Positions 11,077 through 21,600 of a stretch of DNA of 22,745 nt are shown in pieces. The notes beneath the pieces are model-generated. The model was given only the letters and a program-made list of their open reading frames with translations. It was not told the DNA's origin and did not search any database. The position numbers and the translations under genes are program-made. Source of the stretch: Spirogloea muscicola (taxonomy: Eukaryota; Streptophyta; Zygnematophyceae; Spirogloeales; Spirogloeaceae); assembly GCA_009602725.1 (NCBI GenBank), contig WELB01000130.1:277032-299776 (forward strand), in the 5' to 3' direction. Each line of letters starts with the position of its first letter. Position 1 is the first letter of the stretch.

Positions 11077-12600
11077 ACGGAAGTGAACGGGCGACCGAAA
11101 GCTTGTCACAACACCTTCAAAGCATTTCCAAACGGGGGCCGATTGCTGTGGAAGAGGAAGTGGTGGCACTCCCCATGGGGGCAAGGGCTGCGAAAAAGCC
11201 AGCCAGCTGTGGAAGGCCAGCCCGGGGATAGACGAGGGGCCAGATACACACCCCTATGCAAGTGGCTACGACGATTGGGCGCCCACAATGTGTGTGCTCA
11301 CTCGTGCTCACTCACTAGAGTCCCCCTTCAGTTTGTGTTTTCGCTTTGTCATTGTAGCCCCTGAGAGACTTTCCTCAGTTCCTCTTACACACAGTACTGG
11401 CTTGCCTGGCCTCTCTTCAGACCCTGCGCACCGCGCCCATTCTCACAAGCCCCAGTCAGCAGCCGCTAACTAGAGTAGCTTGCAGTCGCGAATATCTACC
11501 ACAAGGAAAGCCTGGAGCAGCACCGCCGGCAAGCCAGACGGCGGGGGCGCCCTGGCAAGCGCCTCGTGCCTCCGCCCCGTTGTCAGGCTGTCGGGCCACT
11601 GGCGGCCGCGGAGCCCCCACCTTGGGGCCGTCGGGCCTCGGGCCCACCACGTCCATCGCCGGGCTGTTTGTTGGCCCCTCCGAACCCTTGTCAATTCTTT
11701 TTGGGCTGGCTTATCACAGCCCTTGCCCCCATTTGGAGTGCCACTTCTCTCTTTGTTGTTCCATCGCCCACGCCTTGCATCTGCCAGCTCCTCTTCTCTA
11801 TGGGCGAGCACTTTCTTCTGCGTGCTGGCCGTGCTCTAGCTGCAGCCTCTGGCTCTCGTCAAGGGGACTGCTTTCCGGCGGCTAGTCTTTCTGACTTGCG
11901 GCTACCAACTGGAGCTTAATATGTGATATCTTACATGGTCCTTGCTTCCTTATGTCCTTTGGACCTTGTTATTTCTTTTCGGACTGGCTTTTCACAGCCC
12001 TCGCCCCCTTCAGTGAGCCACTTGCTTTCTTCCTTCCAGGGGGGGCGATGAAAGAAGGAAACAAACAGCTCAACGTAAGGCAATGGCTATGATAGGCCAG
12101 CCCAAAGGTATAGCCAAAGGTATATGCAAGGGGTTTGAAAGAGATCAGCTCTTGAATGGGGAGACGGGCTTTGAGAGAAGTGCTCGCCCATAGAAAAGAG
12201 GGGCTGGCAAAGCCAGCCCAAAAAGAGTGGACAATGTCTAAAGCCAAAGAAAGAGGAGCCGAAAGAAAGAGAAAGGGCTCGCCCATAGAGAAGAAGGGCT
12301 GGCAAAGCCAGCCCAAAAAGAATGGACAATGTCCAAAGCCAAAGAAATGCCGAAGAAGGACTACACGACCAAAAAGGACTACACTACTTTGAGAGGCCTG
12401 CTCAGAGGAAGGCGAGCTCTTTGTCAATTCCCTTGGGCTGGTCTTTCCCAGCCACCAGTCAATCTGGCCGCGCTTTCTCTTACGCAAGGGGCCCACGACA
12501 AACGGATTGCTCGATAACCTCATTAACAATCACATATTTTAATAGTGTGAGGACAACTCACAGTCAGCAAGCTATCCATATCACCAATCAGTGTAACGAC
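11077..12600. repeat. Cluster of a short dispersed repeat family (at least seven copies or fragments)
   Basis: No gene is supported here. The core, in one orientation, reads TTGTCAATTCTTTTTGGGCT then GGCTTATCACAGCCCTTGCC. Copies by eye: about 11113-11245 (reverse), 11675-11815 (forward, fullest), 11955-12045 (forward), 12045-12110 (reverse), 12165-12260 and 12260-12355 (reverse, tandem) and 12405-12460 (forward). The 11955-12045 and 12045-12110 copies face each other as an imperfect inverted repeat. Copies differ by substitutions, so they are not recent. There is no transposase frame, so a non-autonomous element is most likely. Borders are approximate. Confidence 0.7.
12165..12355. repeat. 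95-bp tandem repeat with two perfect hairpins
   Basis: Two units with a 95-base period each contain GCTCGCCCATAG and the perfect palindrome GGGCTGGC-AAA-GCCAGCCC (12201-12219 and 12296-12314). Compared with the fuller copy at 11675-11815, these units lack about 69 bases corresponding to 11713-11781. The hairpin is therefore the product of an internal deletion that brought two half-sites together. Confidence 0.8.
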
Positions 12601-12744
12601 GCCATGCCGACCGCCCGGTCGCCCGCCGGAATGGCACGTCGGGGCGCCGACTGCGCCAACGTGGCACCGGCGCCCCTGCCACGCTGGCCAGGCACGAGGG
12701 TCACTGCTCCTTCGCCTCTAGGGCGTTCATCGCTCCCGGCCGCC

Positions 12745-14061
12745 ATGGCCGACGCCCCGCGCGCCGCGGCGGCGGCGGACATGCCGAGGGACGCGAAGGT
12801 GGTGGTGCGCATCCTCAACTCCATGGGCGTGCACGACTTCGAGCCCCGCGTCGTGAACCAGGTGCCGCCCCGCCCCTCCCCCTCGTCCTGCCCGGTGGAG
12901 CAGCCGTGGCGCCCCCCCGGCGGCGGCGGCAGCACTGCGAGGCCATTGGAGTGGAACGAGAAGCTCTGCGAGTGGCCATGTACTCTGCGAGTGGCCAGCA
13001 GAGAAGACGAGGTAGGTCTTGTAGATGGCAACAACCGCGACTGGTTCTCACTCAGGGACTGGCTGTCTCGCAGTTCCTGGAGCTGATGCATCGCTACATC
13101 GGGGACGTCGTGAGCGAAGCCCGCGTGTACAGCGAGCACGCTTCCAAGAATGGTGTTGTTGACGTCGACGATGTCCGCCTCGCCATCCAGTCCTGCGTCA
13201 ACTTCTCCTTCACCCAGCCCCCTCCTCGAGAGGTATGACTTACTTATACTCCATATGGCAGTACTTCACTTCATCGACTTGACGTCATAAGACTACTGCG
13301 CTTTTGACATTGAAGAGGTCAATAATAACAGAGCCCTGATGCATGAAAGCCAACGCCCGAAGTTTAGCTGCTCACTCACTTCTCAGAAGCTTTCTGATGA
13401 CATCCGCCTACTGGAAAGTGGGGTTCATAAGCATTGAAGTGGTCCTTGTTTGGCACACTTTCTCGACCATCTGCTCAGATATTGATGGAGCTGGCGAGGG
13501 AGAGAAATAGCTTACCACTGCCTCCTCTTGTATCTGGGCCTGGCATACCACTTCCGCCTGAAGCAGAAGCGCTGGTTTCGTCCAATTATCAAATTCATAT
13601 TCCATCAAAGTGAGCGGAGAGGGCCGACATGGATGCATGTTTTGAGTAAGAAGCTTTTGTGGTCCACACTCTCTTCTGTGCTTGTCTCTTATACAGAACA
13701 GATGTTGTATTCTGATCGTAGTTGTGGGCGTAGCCCTTACTTGTTAAAGTCAACATCAATTAGGTCTGGAGTGGTGCCCGGAGACTCCATGAAGCCAACG
13801 GCTGTTGAGGGAACTCTCAGCAAGCATGTAGTGCGGCACTCGCCGTTGTCTCAGTGAACGTCCGCACTTTTTGACTGCAGATCTGCAAGGGCAAGGCAAG
13901 ACGAGGAATTTGATGACGACGATGTGGAAGCTGGAACACCTAGAGCCCAGCCAAAGCGCAAAGATACAGCCTCTGCCACCCTTGAGGAGCCCCAAGTGGC
14001 TGGAGGAGAAGCTTCCAGGAAGGTGTCCTTTTCTATTGCAGCGAACAAACTGAAGCCCTGA
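12745..14061 (+). CDS. TAF9: TAF9, histone-fold subunit of TFIID/SAGA, 4 exons
   Basis: TBP-associated factor 9, which in the family pairs with TAF6 through a histone fold in the nuclear TFIID and SAGA complexes. Exons 12745-12861, 13074-13232, 13479-13609 and 13881-14061 join in phases 0, 0 and 2 to give 195 residues, close to the usual size. Seen: [47 protein letters not shown], then [11 protein letters not shown] and FTQPPPRE (histone fold about residues 13-90). Next come [15 protein letters not shown], a Pro-rich stretch with NYQIHIPSK, and an acidic/basic tail ending [13 protein letters not shown] before TGA. The start is chosen at GCCGCCATGG, a near-ideal initiation context matching family N-termini. 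An in-frame ATG at 12604 would add 47 residues. TGTAA at 14342-14346 is a distant poly(A) candidate. Confidence 0.93.
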
Positions 14062-15432
14062 CAAAGTCAACAACCACGAGAAACTGGTAATAGCATTGAA
14101 ATCAAACACGATTATTCACGAGAAATAGCATGTTCATTGCTGGCATACTCGATACTTGTTCTTCGTAAGCTGGCACTCAACATGTTCTGTTGCCAATGAT
14201 GGCAGGAGACCAGGACCTTAAGGGTTCTGCTCTGTGACACCATTTTGTGGTTCAAACCGAATGTGAAATCCTGAGAGAAGCACATTGGACATGCCTCTCA
14301 AACCTTGGCAGCAGTTGCTGTGCAGGCAAGTCCCTGTCCACTGTAAGATCTGATGCAGTTCTGGTCTACCTGGTATGTCTGTATTATCAGCTCGCAAAGA
14401 CTGTCTTGAATATTCATGATTCACGTACCAATGACTGGATGCATGGATAGGCAGTTGCAATGCGACTGTGTTTTCACAGGACCAATACTTTGGAGTCTGG
14501 CTTCCTTTGGTCAATGTGGCTGCGGTTAACTTTCTCACTTAGCTGAAGCTCCATTCAAGGCACTGCAGGAAGGCCATGCTGGTGGCATGCGGGGCAAGCG
14601 ATGCCATGGCACTCAGAGGACGTCAGGCTGACGACTGCGGCTCGCTTCCTCTGCACTAGCCGCAGTGGACACAAGATGCACCCTTGCTTATCGCTAATTT
14701 GTATCAAAATTGTCATCTGTCGCAGCAATCTCCTTTGCTCATCTCCTACTCGACCACATTGTGTGGAAAGTTGCTGCGGGTAGGTGGGAAGGGCTAAGTA
14801 ATGAGGAGTGATTTGGCTTGGCTGAGTGCCGTGCCAATCGTGCTGCGCTCCAAAGGGCACGAGCCTGCCCTGCCCTTGAGCACAGTAACCGACGACAGCT
14901 CAGACTGAGCTTGTGACAGAGAGAACGACTCTTACAGTAGTGGGCGATGACTGTGATTGGCCAGCCCAGAAGAATGATATAACAAGGTTCGAAGGGGCCA
15001 GAGAAGCGCTGAAGCACGAAGTGGGCACGAAGTGGCCACTGGGTGCTGTGCTGAGAGTGTCCTGAGGGCCAGGGAACTAGCGCGCATCGAGAGAATGGAA
15101 CGCCGAAGTGGCCAAGTACAATGGCAACGACATGTAATGACGCACATATGTAGTGCAAATTGGCCCGCTCAGTAACCACGGGTCAGCACGTAAAGGTCGC
15201 TAATTGAAGTCTATTTACCAGGTGGCCAGGACCGGGCTGGTCAGTAAGCTCGACGCCACTCCTGCGCACCTGGCGGCGTTTGCGGCGGCGATCACGGCGA
15301 CCGCGGCGGCCGCCAGTGGCGGCGCCCGACCCGGCCGTCGGCTGGAGCAGGCCGGAGCCTAGGCCGAGGAGCCTGCGACGAAGGCGCCAGACGTCTCAGC
15401 CGCCGGCACTGCGGCCGGTGTTGGCCGTTCCC
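14062..15432. other. Intergenic region between TAF9 and the PPIase-rhodanese gene
   Basis: 14062-14900 is unremarkable mixed-composition DNA, presumably the TAF9 3' UTR plus spacer. 14930-15060 carries another copy of the dispersed repeat. 15180-15432 turns strongly GC-rich and should be the promoter/5' UTR of the next gene; I saw no ATG in it before 15433. Open frames here run through the repeat and have no domain. Confidence 0.5.
14935..15025 (-). repeat. Isolated copy of the dispersed repeat family
   Basis: The reverse complement reads CCCCTTCGAACCTTGTTATA, then TTCTTCTGGGCTGGCCAATC and ACAGTCATCGCC. This aligns with 11675-11735 (CCCCTCCGAACCCTTGTCAA, then CTTTTTGGGCTGGCTTATCA). It shows the family is not confined to the 11-12.6 kb cluster. 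Confidence 0.65.
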
Positions 15433-17822
15433 ATGGCCGCCGCCGCCGCCGCCGNCTCCGCCGGAGCCCTCCGGCCGCCGCCTTGCGGCGCTGGTGTTCT
15501 GCCGCGGCGCGCGGCATCGCGCCTTCGGGTCAGTGCGGCAGCCCCCGCCGTGCTCGGCGGGCCTGCGGCGGCTCGATTTGCTGCTCTTTTGTGGCTGCGT
15601 TGCGCCTCTGGTGGCTCGCAGGTGTGCCTTTGCCTGCGTCCAACTCTGCGGCTGCAGCTCGCTCTGACCGCTCTGCAGGCCGATGTGCTGCACATTGCGC
15701 CGCCAGGTCGCTGGACACGGAGGCGGCGCCACTGGCAGAGCGAGGCGGGTGTGTAAATCGTGATCCGTGATGATGGCCTTCGTGCTCGACTCCAGTCTCA
15801 CGGCTCGCTGACGGCGGCGGCGTGTGGTGCCATTGCTTGTCAATTGCTTCGTGTGTCATCGTAACGGTGCTTGAGGAGCTGTGCTCATCCTTCAGCAGCC
15901 TCCTGTTATCCATGGTAGTGCGGCCCTTGGTGCCTGCTCAGGCTCAGGGCCGTACAGAGAGGCGCACGAGGATGGCTAAGTTGCTGATTTCATAGTTCAG
16001 GATCAGCTCAACGAAGAGCAGACCTTGTGATGTTTAGGAGGAGTCCATGTCATGTTAGGAAGGCCGAGCCTGCCTGAGGAGCTGACTGACAGCTCGTGCT
16101 GCTCGAGTTGTGCTGCAGGTGTCAAGGAGGGCATGGTGGAAATGAATGAGGAGGAGGATGATGCTGCAGCGGTGCTCGAAGAAGGCACGATCAAGACCTT
16201 TGCCCAATATCCATCAAACTTGGTGCAAGTTGGTGACATGTAAGTGATACTGTGTAGCTGTTGCCAAGTCGTTGCGCAGCTGAGACCTTCCAGTGGCTTG
16301 TGGTGAGTGCAGTTAGGAGAGAGGCAGTTGATGGCAAAGCGTTGGGGCCCAGCAGCCGCAAGAGCTTCAAGAACCGAGAGATTCTGGTCCAGCACCTGCT
16401 GCTGCCAGAAGAGCAGGCGCAGCAGCTCCTCCAGCTCGAGACCCGCATCCACCAAGGTAGCTTTGCAGCTGCAAAATATCCAATCAAGTTGTGCTTATGC
16501 GGGGTGTGTGTTGTAGGGTGTACTGGCACCAGTATTAGCCGACTATTGAAATTTTCAGAAGAGGGCCTCTTGCTTACATTTTCACAGTCTATTTGTTGGA
16601 CACCATGGTGCTGGATTGCTGCATTCATGTGCGCCTCTGATTCTAGCTATTCTGAGCGCACACATCGCAGAAGGCATTGACCTCAGCGACCTTGCATCCG
16701 AGTTCTCGATCTGCCCTTCCAAAGATGAGGGAGGACTCCTTGGCTGGATCAGCAAGGGCAAGACGGTGCCCGAGTTCGAGGCGGCTGCTTTCAGCGCACC
16801 ACTTAACAAAGTGACCAGGGTCAAGACCAAGTTTGGCTGGCACCTGCTACAAGTGCTGTCCGAGCGGTAGGCCACTCCGTGCAAGATTCACATGCTCAGA
16901 AGATTTCGTGCTCCTTCACAAGCTTGCAAATGCCTTTGCTGCCTTTTCTTACTCTTACGGTCGACATGTACAATGCTCCTGCTTCAGGGAGGGAAGCATG
17001 CTATGCCAAATCAGGGTCGAGGATTTTGCTCACCGCCTTGACGAGCCGAATAGCATGGACGACATTCAGCTCATTGATGTCAGAGAACCGTCGGAGATGT
17101 ATGCAAGTCTCATAAGCTCCTCAGTCCATACTCGCATCTCTTTCGAGCAAGACTGTGTGCTCTGAATGCTGCTTCTGCGTACGCTTGTTGACAGAGCTGG
17201 CAGGCTCCGGCAGAGGCTTGCGATATATGGAGCACAGCCATGCTGAACCAAAATAATTGTCCTGATAATCTTGACAGAGAGACGGCCTCCATCAAGGGCT
17301 TCAAGCCTTTTCCACTTAGTTCCTTCGGGCTGTGGGGTCCCACTATCACCAGAGATCTTGATCCTGAAAAGGAAACTTATGTCCTTGTAAGCCTGGAAGC
17401 AGCACCTAACATGCTCGTCCTTCTTCATACAGGACTAAGTGTTTTCCACATCAGGGATTGGTTGCTTGTAGATGCTGTAAGCTGCAATTGCCATCTGTTT
17501 ACATGATCATCCTTTGGACACACTTTGCCTCGCCAATGGGGCTGCGCTGACTCCACAGCCACTACTGCTTTTTGTCAACGTAGTGCCACCACGGCGTGAG
17601 GTCGCAGCAAGCAGCACTCTGGTTGCAGTCTCAGGTAATGGCATCTTTGCAAGGGATTTCGCCTTGACGAATATCAGGTATATTGATATACGCATCATGA
17701 CCTTGTTTAAGAGTTTAATGCCTTCATCATACATGTGGCAGGGCTTCAAGCAACTCTACAATGTGGCGGGAGGAATCGACGCATACTCCCGAAAAGTTGA
17801 CTCCTCTGTGCCACTGTATTAG
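15433..17822 (+). CDS. STR12: Chloroplast-type parvulin (PpiC) peptidyl-prolyl isomerase-rhodanese fusion, 7 exons
   Basis: Two-domain protein matching the plant plastid rhodanese/PpiC family (Arabidopsis At5g19370 type). Exons 15433-15621, 16294-16456, 16671-16866, 16988-17098, 17278-17386, 17584-17634 and 17742-17822 join in frame to 299 residues, ending in TAG. Residues 1 to about 80 are rich in Ala, Arg and Ser with few acidic residues, as in a chloroplast transit peptide. PpiC domain about 90-183: NREILVQHLLLPEEQ, EGIDLSDLASEFS, CPSKDEGGLLGW, FSAPLNKV, KTKFGWHLLQVLSER. Rhodanese domain about 190-299: IQLIDVREPSE, the active-site loop CHHGVRS with catalytic Cys about 257, and YNVAGGIDAYS. 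Position 15455 is an N in a GCC run. The link between exon 1 and 16294 is the weakest: an extra exon 16119-16239 can also be fitted. Confidence 0.92.
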
Positions 17823-18494
17823 CAAGAGAAGGCAATTGCATGGCTGGTAATGGCTGGTAGATCACAACACTGGATGATCACCTCATTGGACGATAGACAA
17901 GTCAAAGCATCACCACTCGTCCAACTTATTTGTACTCTTTCTTGAGAATGTGACAGCTTCAAACTGGCTCTGATGACCAAGTAGTCTTAAATACAAACAA
18001 CTGGTTGGCAAGCTGGTAGGCTACTTTGGGGTAAAACTGCTTTGGTTCCCTAGCTTCCTATGAAGCCTCCGTTTTACATCATGTATGAGCTAGGCTTTTC
18101 TCTGTATGCTTCACTTGCATGTCACAGAAGGTTTGCTTAACTGATGTCAACCCACAACAGCATGTGCAACCATGCCATGACAAATTGTGGGACTGTGTCA
18201 GCAAGCTCTTCCAGATAGCCTGTCACTGTCTGCGCAGCATTGCACTGTCGACCAGGTGCCTTGTAGTGTCGACATTGAGTGCTTCCCTTGCCTTGGCTCT
18301 TGATGACACTCTCTTTCTGTACAATATACTACAGGAGTCCAGATTGATGGACATAGAGATGGCAAGGAGGACGGCCTCCAGTGGGAACGCAAAAGCGATT
18401 TGCAATCTGCAGCATGCTCGTTGTCGTTGTCTTCGAGGACCTCAAGGTAGTCCGTCACCATGTTGTCGACGAAGAGGTGCTCAGAGTGGTGGGC
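17823..18494. other. Convergent 3' region, including a duplicated lipase tail
   Basis: Between the stop of the plus-strand PPIase-rhodanese gene and the stop of the minus-strand lipase. 17823-18070 shows no coding signal and no TGTAA for the plus gene. 18198-18494 on the minus strand continues the lipase frame after its TAG and holds a diverged copy of its last exon, listed separately. Confidence 0.55.
18074..18078 (-). terminator. Candidate TGTAA polyadenylation signal of the lipase gene
   Basis: TTACA on the plus strand reads TGTAA on the minus strand, about 420 bases past the lipase stop. If used, the 3' UTR would include the duplicated tail segment. Confidence 0.25.
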
Positions 18495-18625
18495 CTAAGA
18501 GATGGCAAGGAGGGCTTTTGGAGAGGACAGAAACGACCTGCCATCCGCGGCATGCCCTTCGTCGCTGTCTCCAAGTCCCTCAAGGTCCTTCTCCATGTGG
18601 TCAATGAGGTTGTCGAGCGATTTCA
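18358..18625 (-). repeat. Diverged tandem duplication of the lipase terminal exon
   Basis: Plus-strand blocks at about 18501-18625 and 18358-18475 align with a period of 143-147 bases. Both begin GATGGCAAGGAGG and share a GCATGC, GTCGTTGTC/GTCGCTGTC, CCTCAAGGT and GTTGTCGA order. In protein terms HMEKDLEGLGDSDEGHAADG (coding copy) matches NMVTDYLEVLEDNDNEHAAD (second copy). Indels of one or two bases separate them near the 3' ends. Confidence 0.75.
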
Positions 18626-21600
18626 TGTGGTTGGGCATGTAATGATCGTGCAGCATTAGGCGGCTCAGTCGAATGTGGCCGTACAGCTGACGGTCTGTGC
18701 TGAAGAGCCCCACTCGCCGGTCACCGAGCTGGAGCTCCTCCTCACTGCTCTCCGAGGTCGTCGACCCAGCGGGCCCACGAAGATGGACACTCTGCAAAAC
18801 ACAAACCTGTGAAATGAGTCCAGCAGGAAAAATAGGCAGGCGAGTCTTCTCTGACATGCATGCAGAATGGAATCCGTTTATGCAAAAAAGGCCATTCTTT
18901 GTGCATGCAAGCATTTAGCAACTTGTCACATGGACCAGTACAACTTGGAAGATTATTTGCTATTATCTTAGTATGCATGCATTCAGCATAACCCGAGCTT
19001 CGGTGACATTTGGATCAACAAGGGTAGCTATCGACGGGCTCACTGCCTCAACAACTCATCGACCCACTGCTATTTGTGAACCTTGTTCAACACAACAGGC
19101 TGACCCAAAGCCTCTGGACAACTCATATACAGGGGGAGTGGCATGAGGGCTTCCAAGCTAGGTAATGAGGCGTCGCGGACCTGCCGGGAGCTGATGACCA
19201 TGTGCAGTACTAGGCCCGGGGGGAAGAACCGGCGCGACTCATCGTCGCCCTCCACGCAGCCCCGCCGGCCCACCGATACCCCGTCACTGGCCACCGCAGC
19301 TTTCACCAACTGACAATTTGGGGCCGAGGTCACGCCATCAGCTTAACCGAGAGATTCTTGCAGGCTGATTAAGGTGATCAAGTTAATTAGTGTTGCCCAG
19401 TCTGGGGGCCCTGCACTCACCTGCTCTTCCTCTGCAGTAATCTCCTGCACAGCTTGCGCCTCGGCCGCCGACGCAGCACTTGCAGATACCGGGCTGGGCT
19501 CGGACTCGAGCTCCTTATCCAGCTCCCGCCACAGGCTCGGCACCCATCCAGCTGGCCCATCTGGTGTGCGCAAGTCAATCTCGTTGGCAGTCGGGCTCAC
19601 TAACACCTTCATGGGCTCGATTGACGGGTCAGCGCACTGCTGCTCCCCAACGCCCTCTTTCCTCCGGCTCCGCTTCTGCCGTCCATCACTGCCTGTCACA
19701 TCCTCAGTTCTGTGGCGCTGAGCCCTCCAGGCCCTACCAAAAGCAGCATCTGCCTCGCGCATCCCCACCGGTGTGGCAGGCGTGTCAGCCTTCATGGTGC
19801 TGCTGGTACTTGACACGCTGGCCCCTGCCGTGCCCACAGAGTCCTTCACTGCATCCGACCTCCAGCTTCCAAGCACTGTGACTGTCGCAAGCGGCGCACT
19901 GCCATCCGCATCGCGGATCATGCCCCTGCTCGGCACCTCAGGCGGCAGGTCCATGCAGAGCTCCTCCTCCATGGATGCCGAGGAGAGCGGCAAGGATGGT
20001 ACGTCAGCGGAGGGCGAGGGTACCACCGCCACCCTCTGGCGGCGCCTCATGCAGTTCCAGGCGGGCAGGGCCATCAAACCCCCTCTAGGACCTCCTATGC
20101 CACTTGCACCCATCTGCTTGAGAAAGCACAAATGATTGATCAGTGAAGCACAGGAAGGCCACTCACGAGGTCACTCACCATCTGTGCTGCGTATAAGAGT
20201 GTAGATGGCTCCAGAGCTAGGCCAGTCATGCCTGACCTGTGCGCTTTGACGCCAGTTGCGGGTGGCTAGTGAGGAGGCACGGCCGATCTTGGAGGTGACT
20301 GCCCCAAGGCTCGACAGGTGGCCGCGCAAGGCCGACGCAGACCCTATCACAACTTGCAGTATGCGCATCTGCTCCAGCTGCTCCCGCAAGTCGTTGATCC
20401 AAGCTGCTGCGGCCACCTATTGCAGTTGACATTTTGGGCACTGGCACACATGTGAGCCTCTGGAGTTGCTTGTTTTGGTAAGCAATGAGGGGCTTGACAT
20501 GGTGATAACACGTGGACAACCAAACCGGAGTGATGCAACGGCAGCCTACCTCGGACCGGAGGTCATCCATGGACGCTGCTGAGAAGGTCGGGACAAGGTC
20601 AGCGCCATTCACCAAGGAGGTGACGATGCCCTCTCCCGAGGCCGCGAGGTCATAAGTCATACATGCAGCTGCATCAGGCACAGAGCAGGTAGATGTAAAT
20701 ATACGATAATAATCAAACAATGCCAGAAAAACTCATTTTGTGACTATCACGACTGCAGTGAGTAGATGCCACGCATGGTGTCTGCATTGTTGAATTTGAG
20801 CATCAAAGGCAGAGGTAAACCACCAGGTTCACCAAGACAGACCTTTCCATACAACTTCACAGCATACCTGGAGCCACGCAGTAGCATGACGTGCACAGGA
20901 ACTCTGGGTCCTCCCTCAGCACATAGGTCAGCAGAGCAGCAGTGCCCCCCCCCAGGGAGTGACCGACAGCCTGTACATTGATTACTGCGTAAGTTGGAAT
21001 AGTGACATAACTGCATGTGTAGTACAAGGGACACCCAAGGGACACCAACATACTATCCAGCACAGACGAAAAGCAAAGGCAGGAGACATGAGCCACTCGC
21101 AAGTATCCTAGCACAGCTTCTTCCTGGCAAATCTCCCTAGCAGTGCTACACTAAGCTCGTCTGAGCCCAAGCAACACTGAGGATGTCCATCAGGAGACGA
21201 CCATCTTCGAGCAATGTAAGGAGACATGTGGACAGTCATGAACGAGGCATGGAAAACGCACCCTGATGTGATAGGTTGGGTGCATCCTGAGGGCCTCTCG
21301 AAGTGCTGGAGCAGCCTGTTTGGCAATCCATCTAGCAGCCGCTGACATGCCGCAGTGTGCGTACCCGAGTACCAGCTGCTTCACTCCTGACTGGTCGAGG
21401 ACAGTGTGGTGGAAGGGCACCACTGCCGCCGTGACACACGTCAGGGTGTCCTTGGTCGAGTGCGTGCCGCGCACGACGAGGAGGATGCGCTTCATGGTGT
21501 GGTCCAGGAGCACGACGAATGCCGGCTTCAGGAGCTGGAGCAGCCGATAGCAGAGCAGACAACAATGTACAGCAGTTAATGGCCTGAGCATCCGCCCCTG

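Noticed and set aside
11969-12529. Minus-strand 186-codon open frame
   Set aside because: It lies across several repeat copies; its repeated FWAGFASP-like peptides are just the translated repeat.
14980-15000. GGTTCGA string suggesting a tRNA gene
   Set aside because: No cloverleaf can be drawn around it and the anticodon and acceptor stems are absent; at best a degenerate Pol III box in the repeat.
14739-15179. Minus-strand open frame of 146 codons
   Set aside because: It is largely the dispersed repeat copy and lacks coding character or a start context.
15292-15843. Minus-strand open frame of 183 codons over the transit-peptide exon
   Set aside because: Antisense shadow of a GC-rich exon; no recognisable protein.
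18495-18497. TAG as a reassigned sense codon
   Set aside because: The CSB and PPIase-rhodanese genes end at TAG exactly where the families end, and conserved exons contain no in-frame TAG or TAA.
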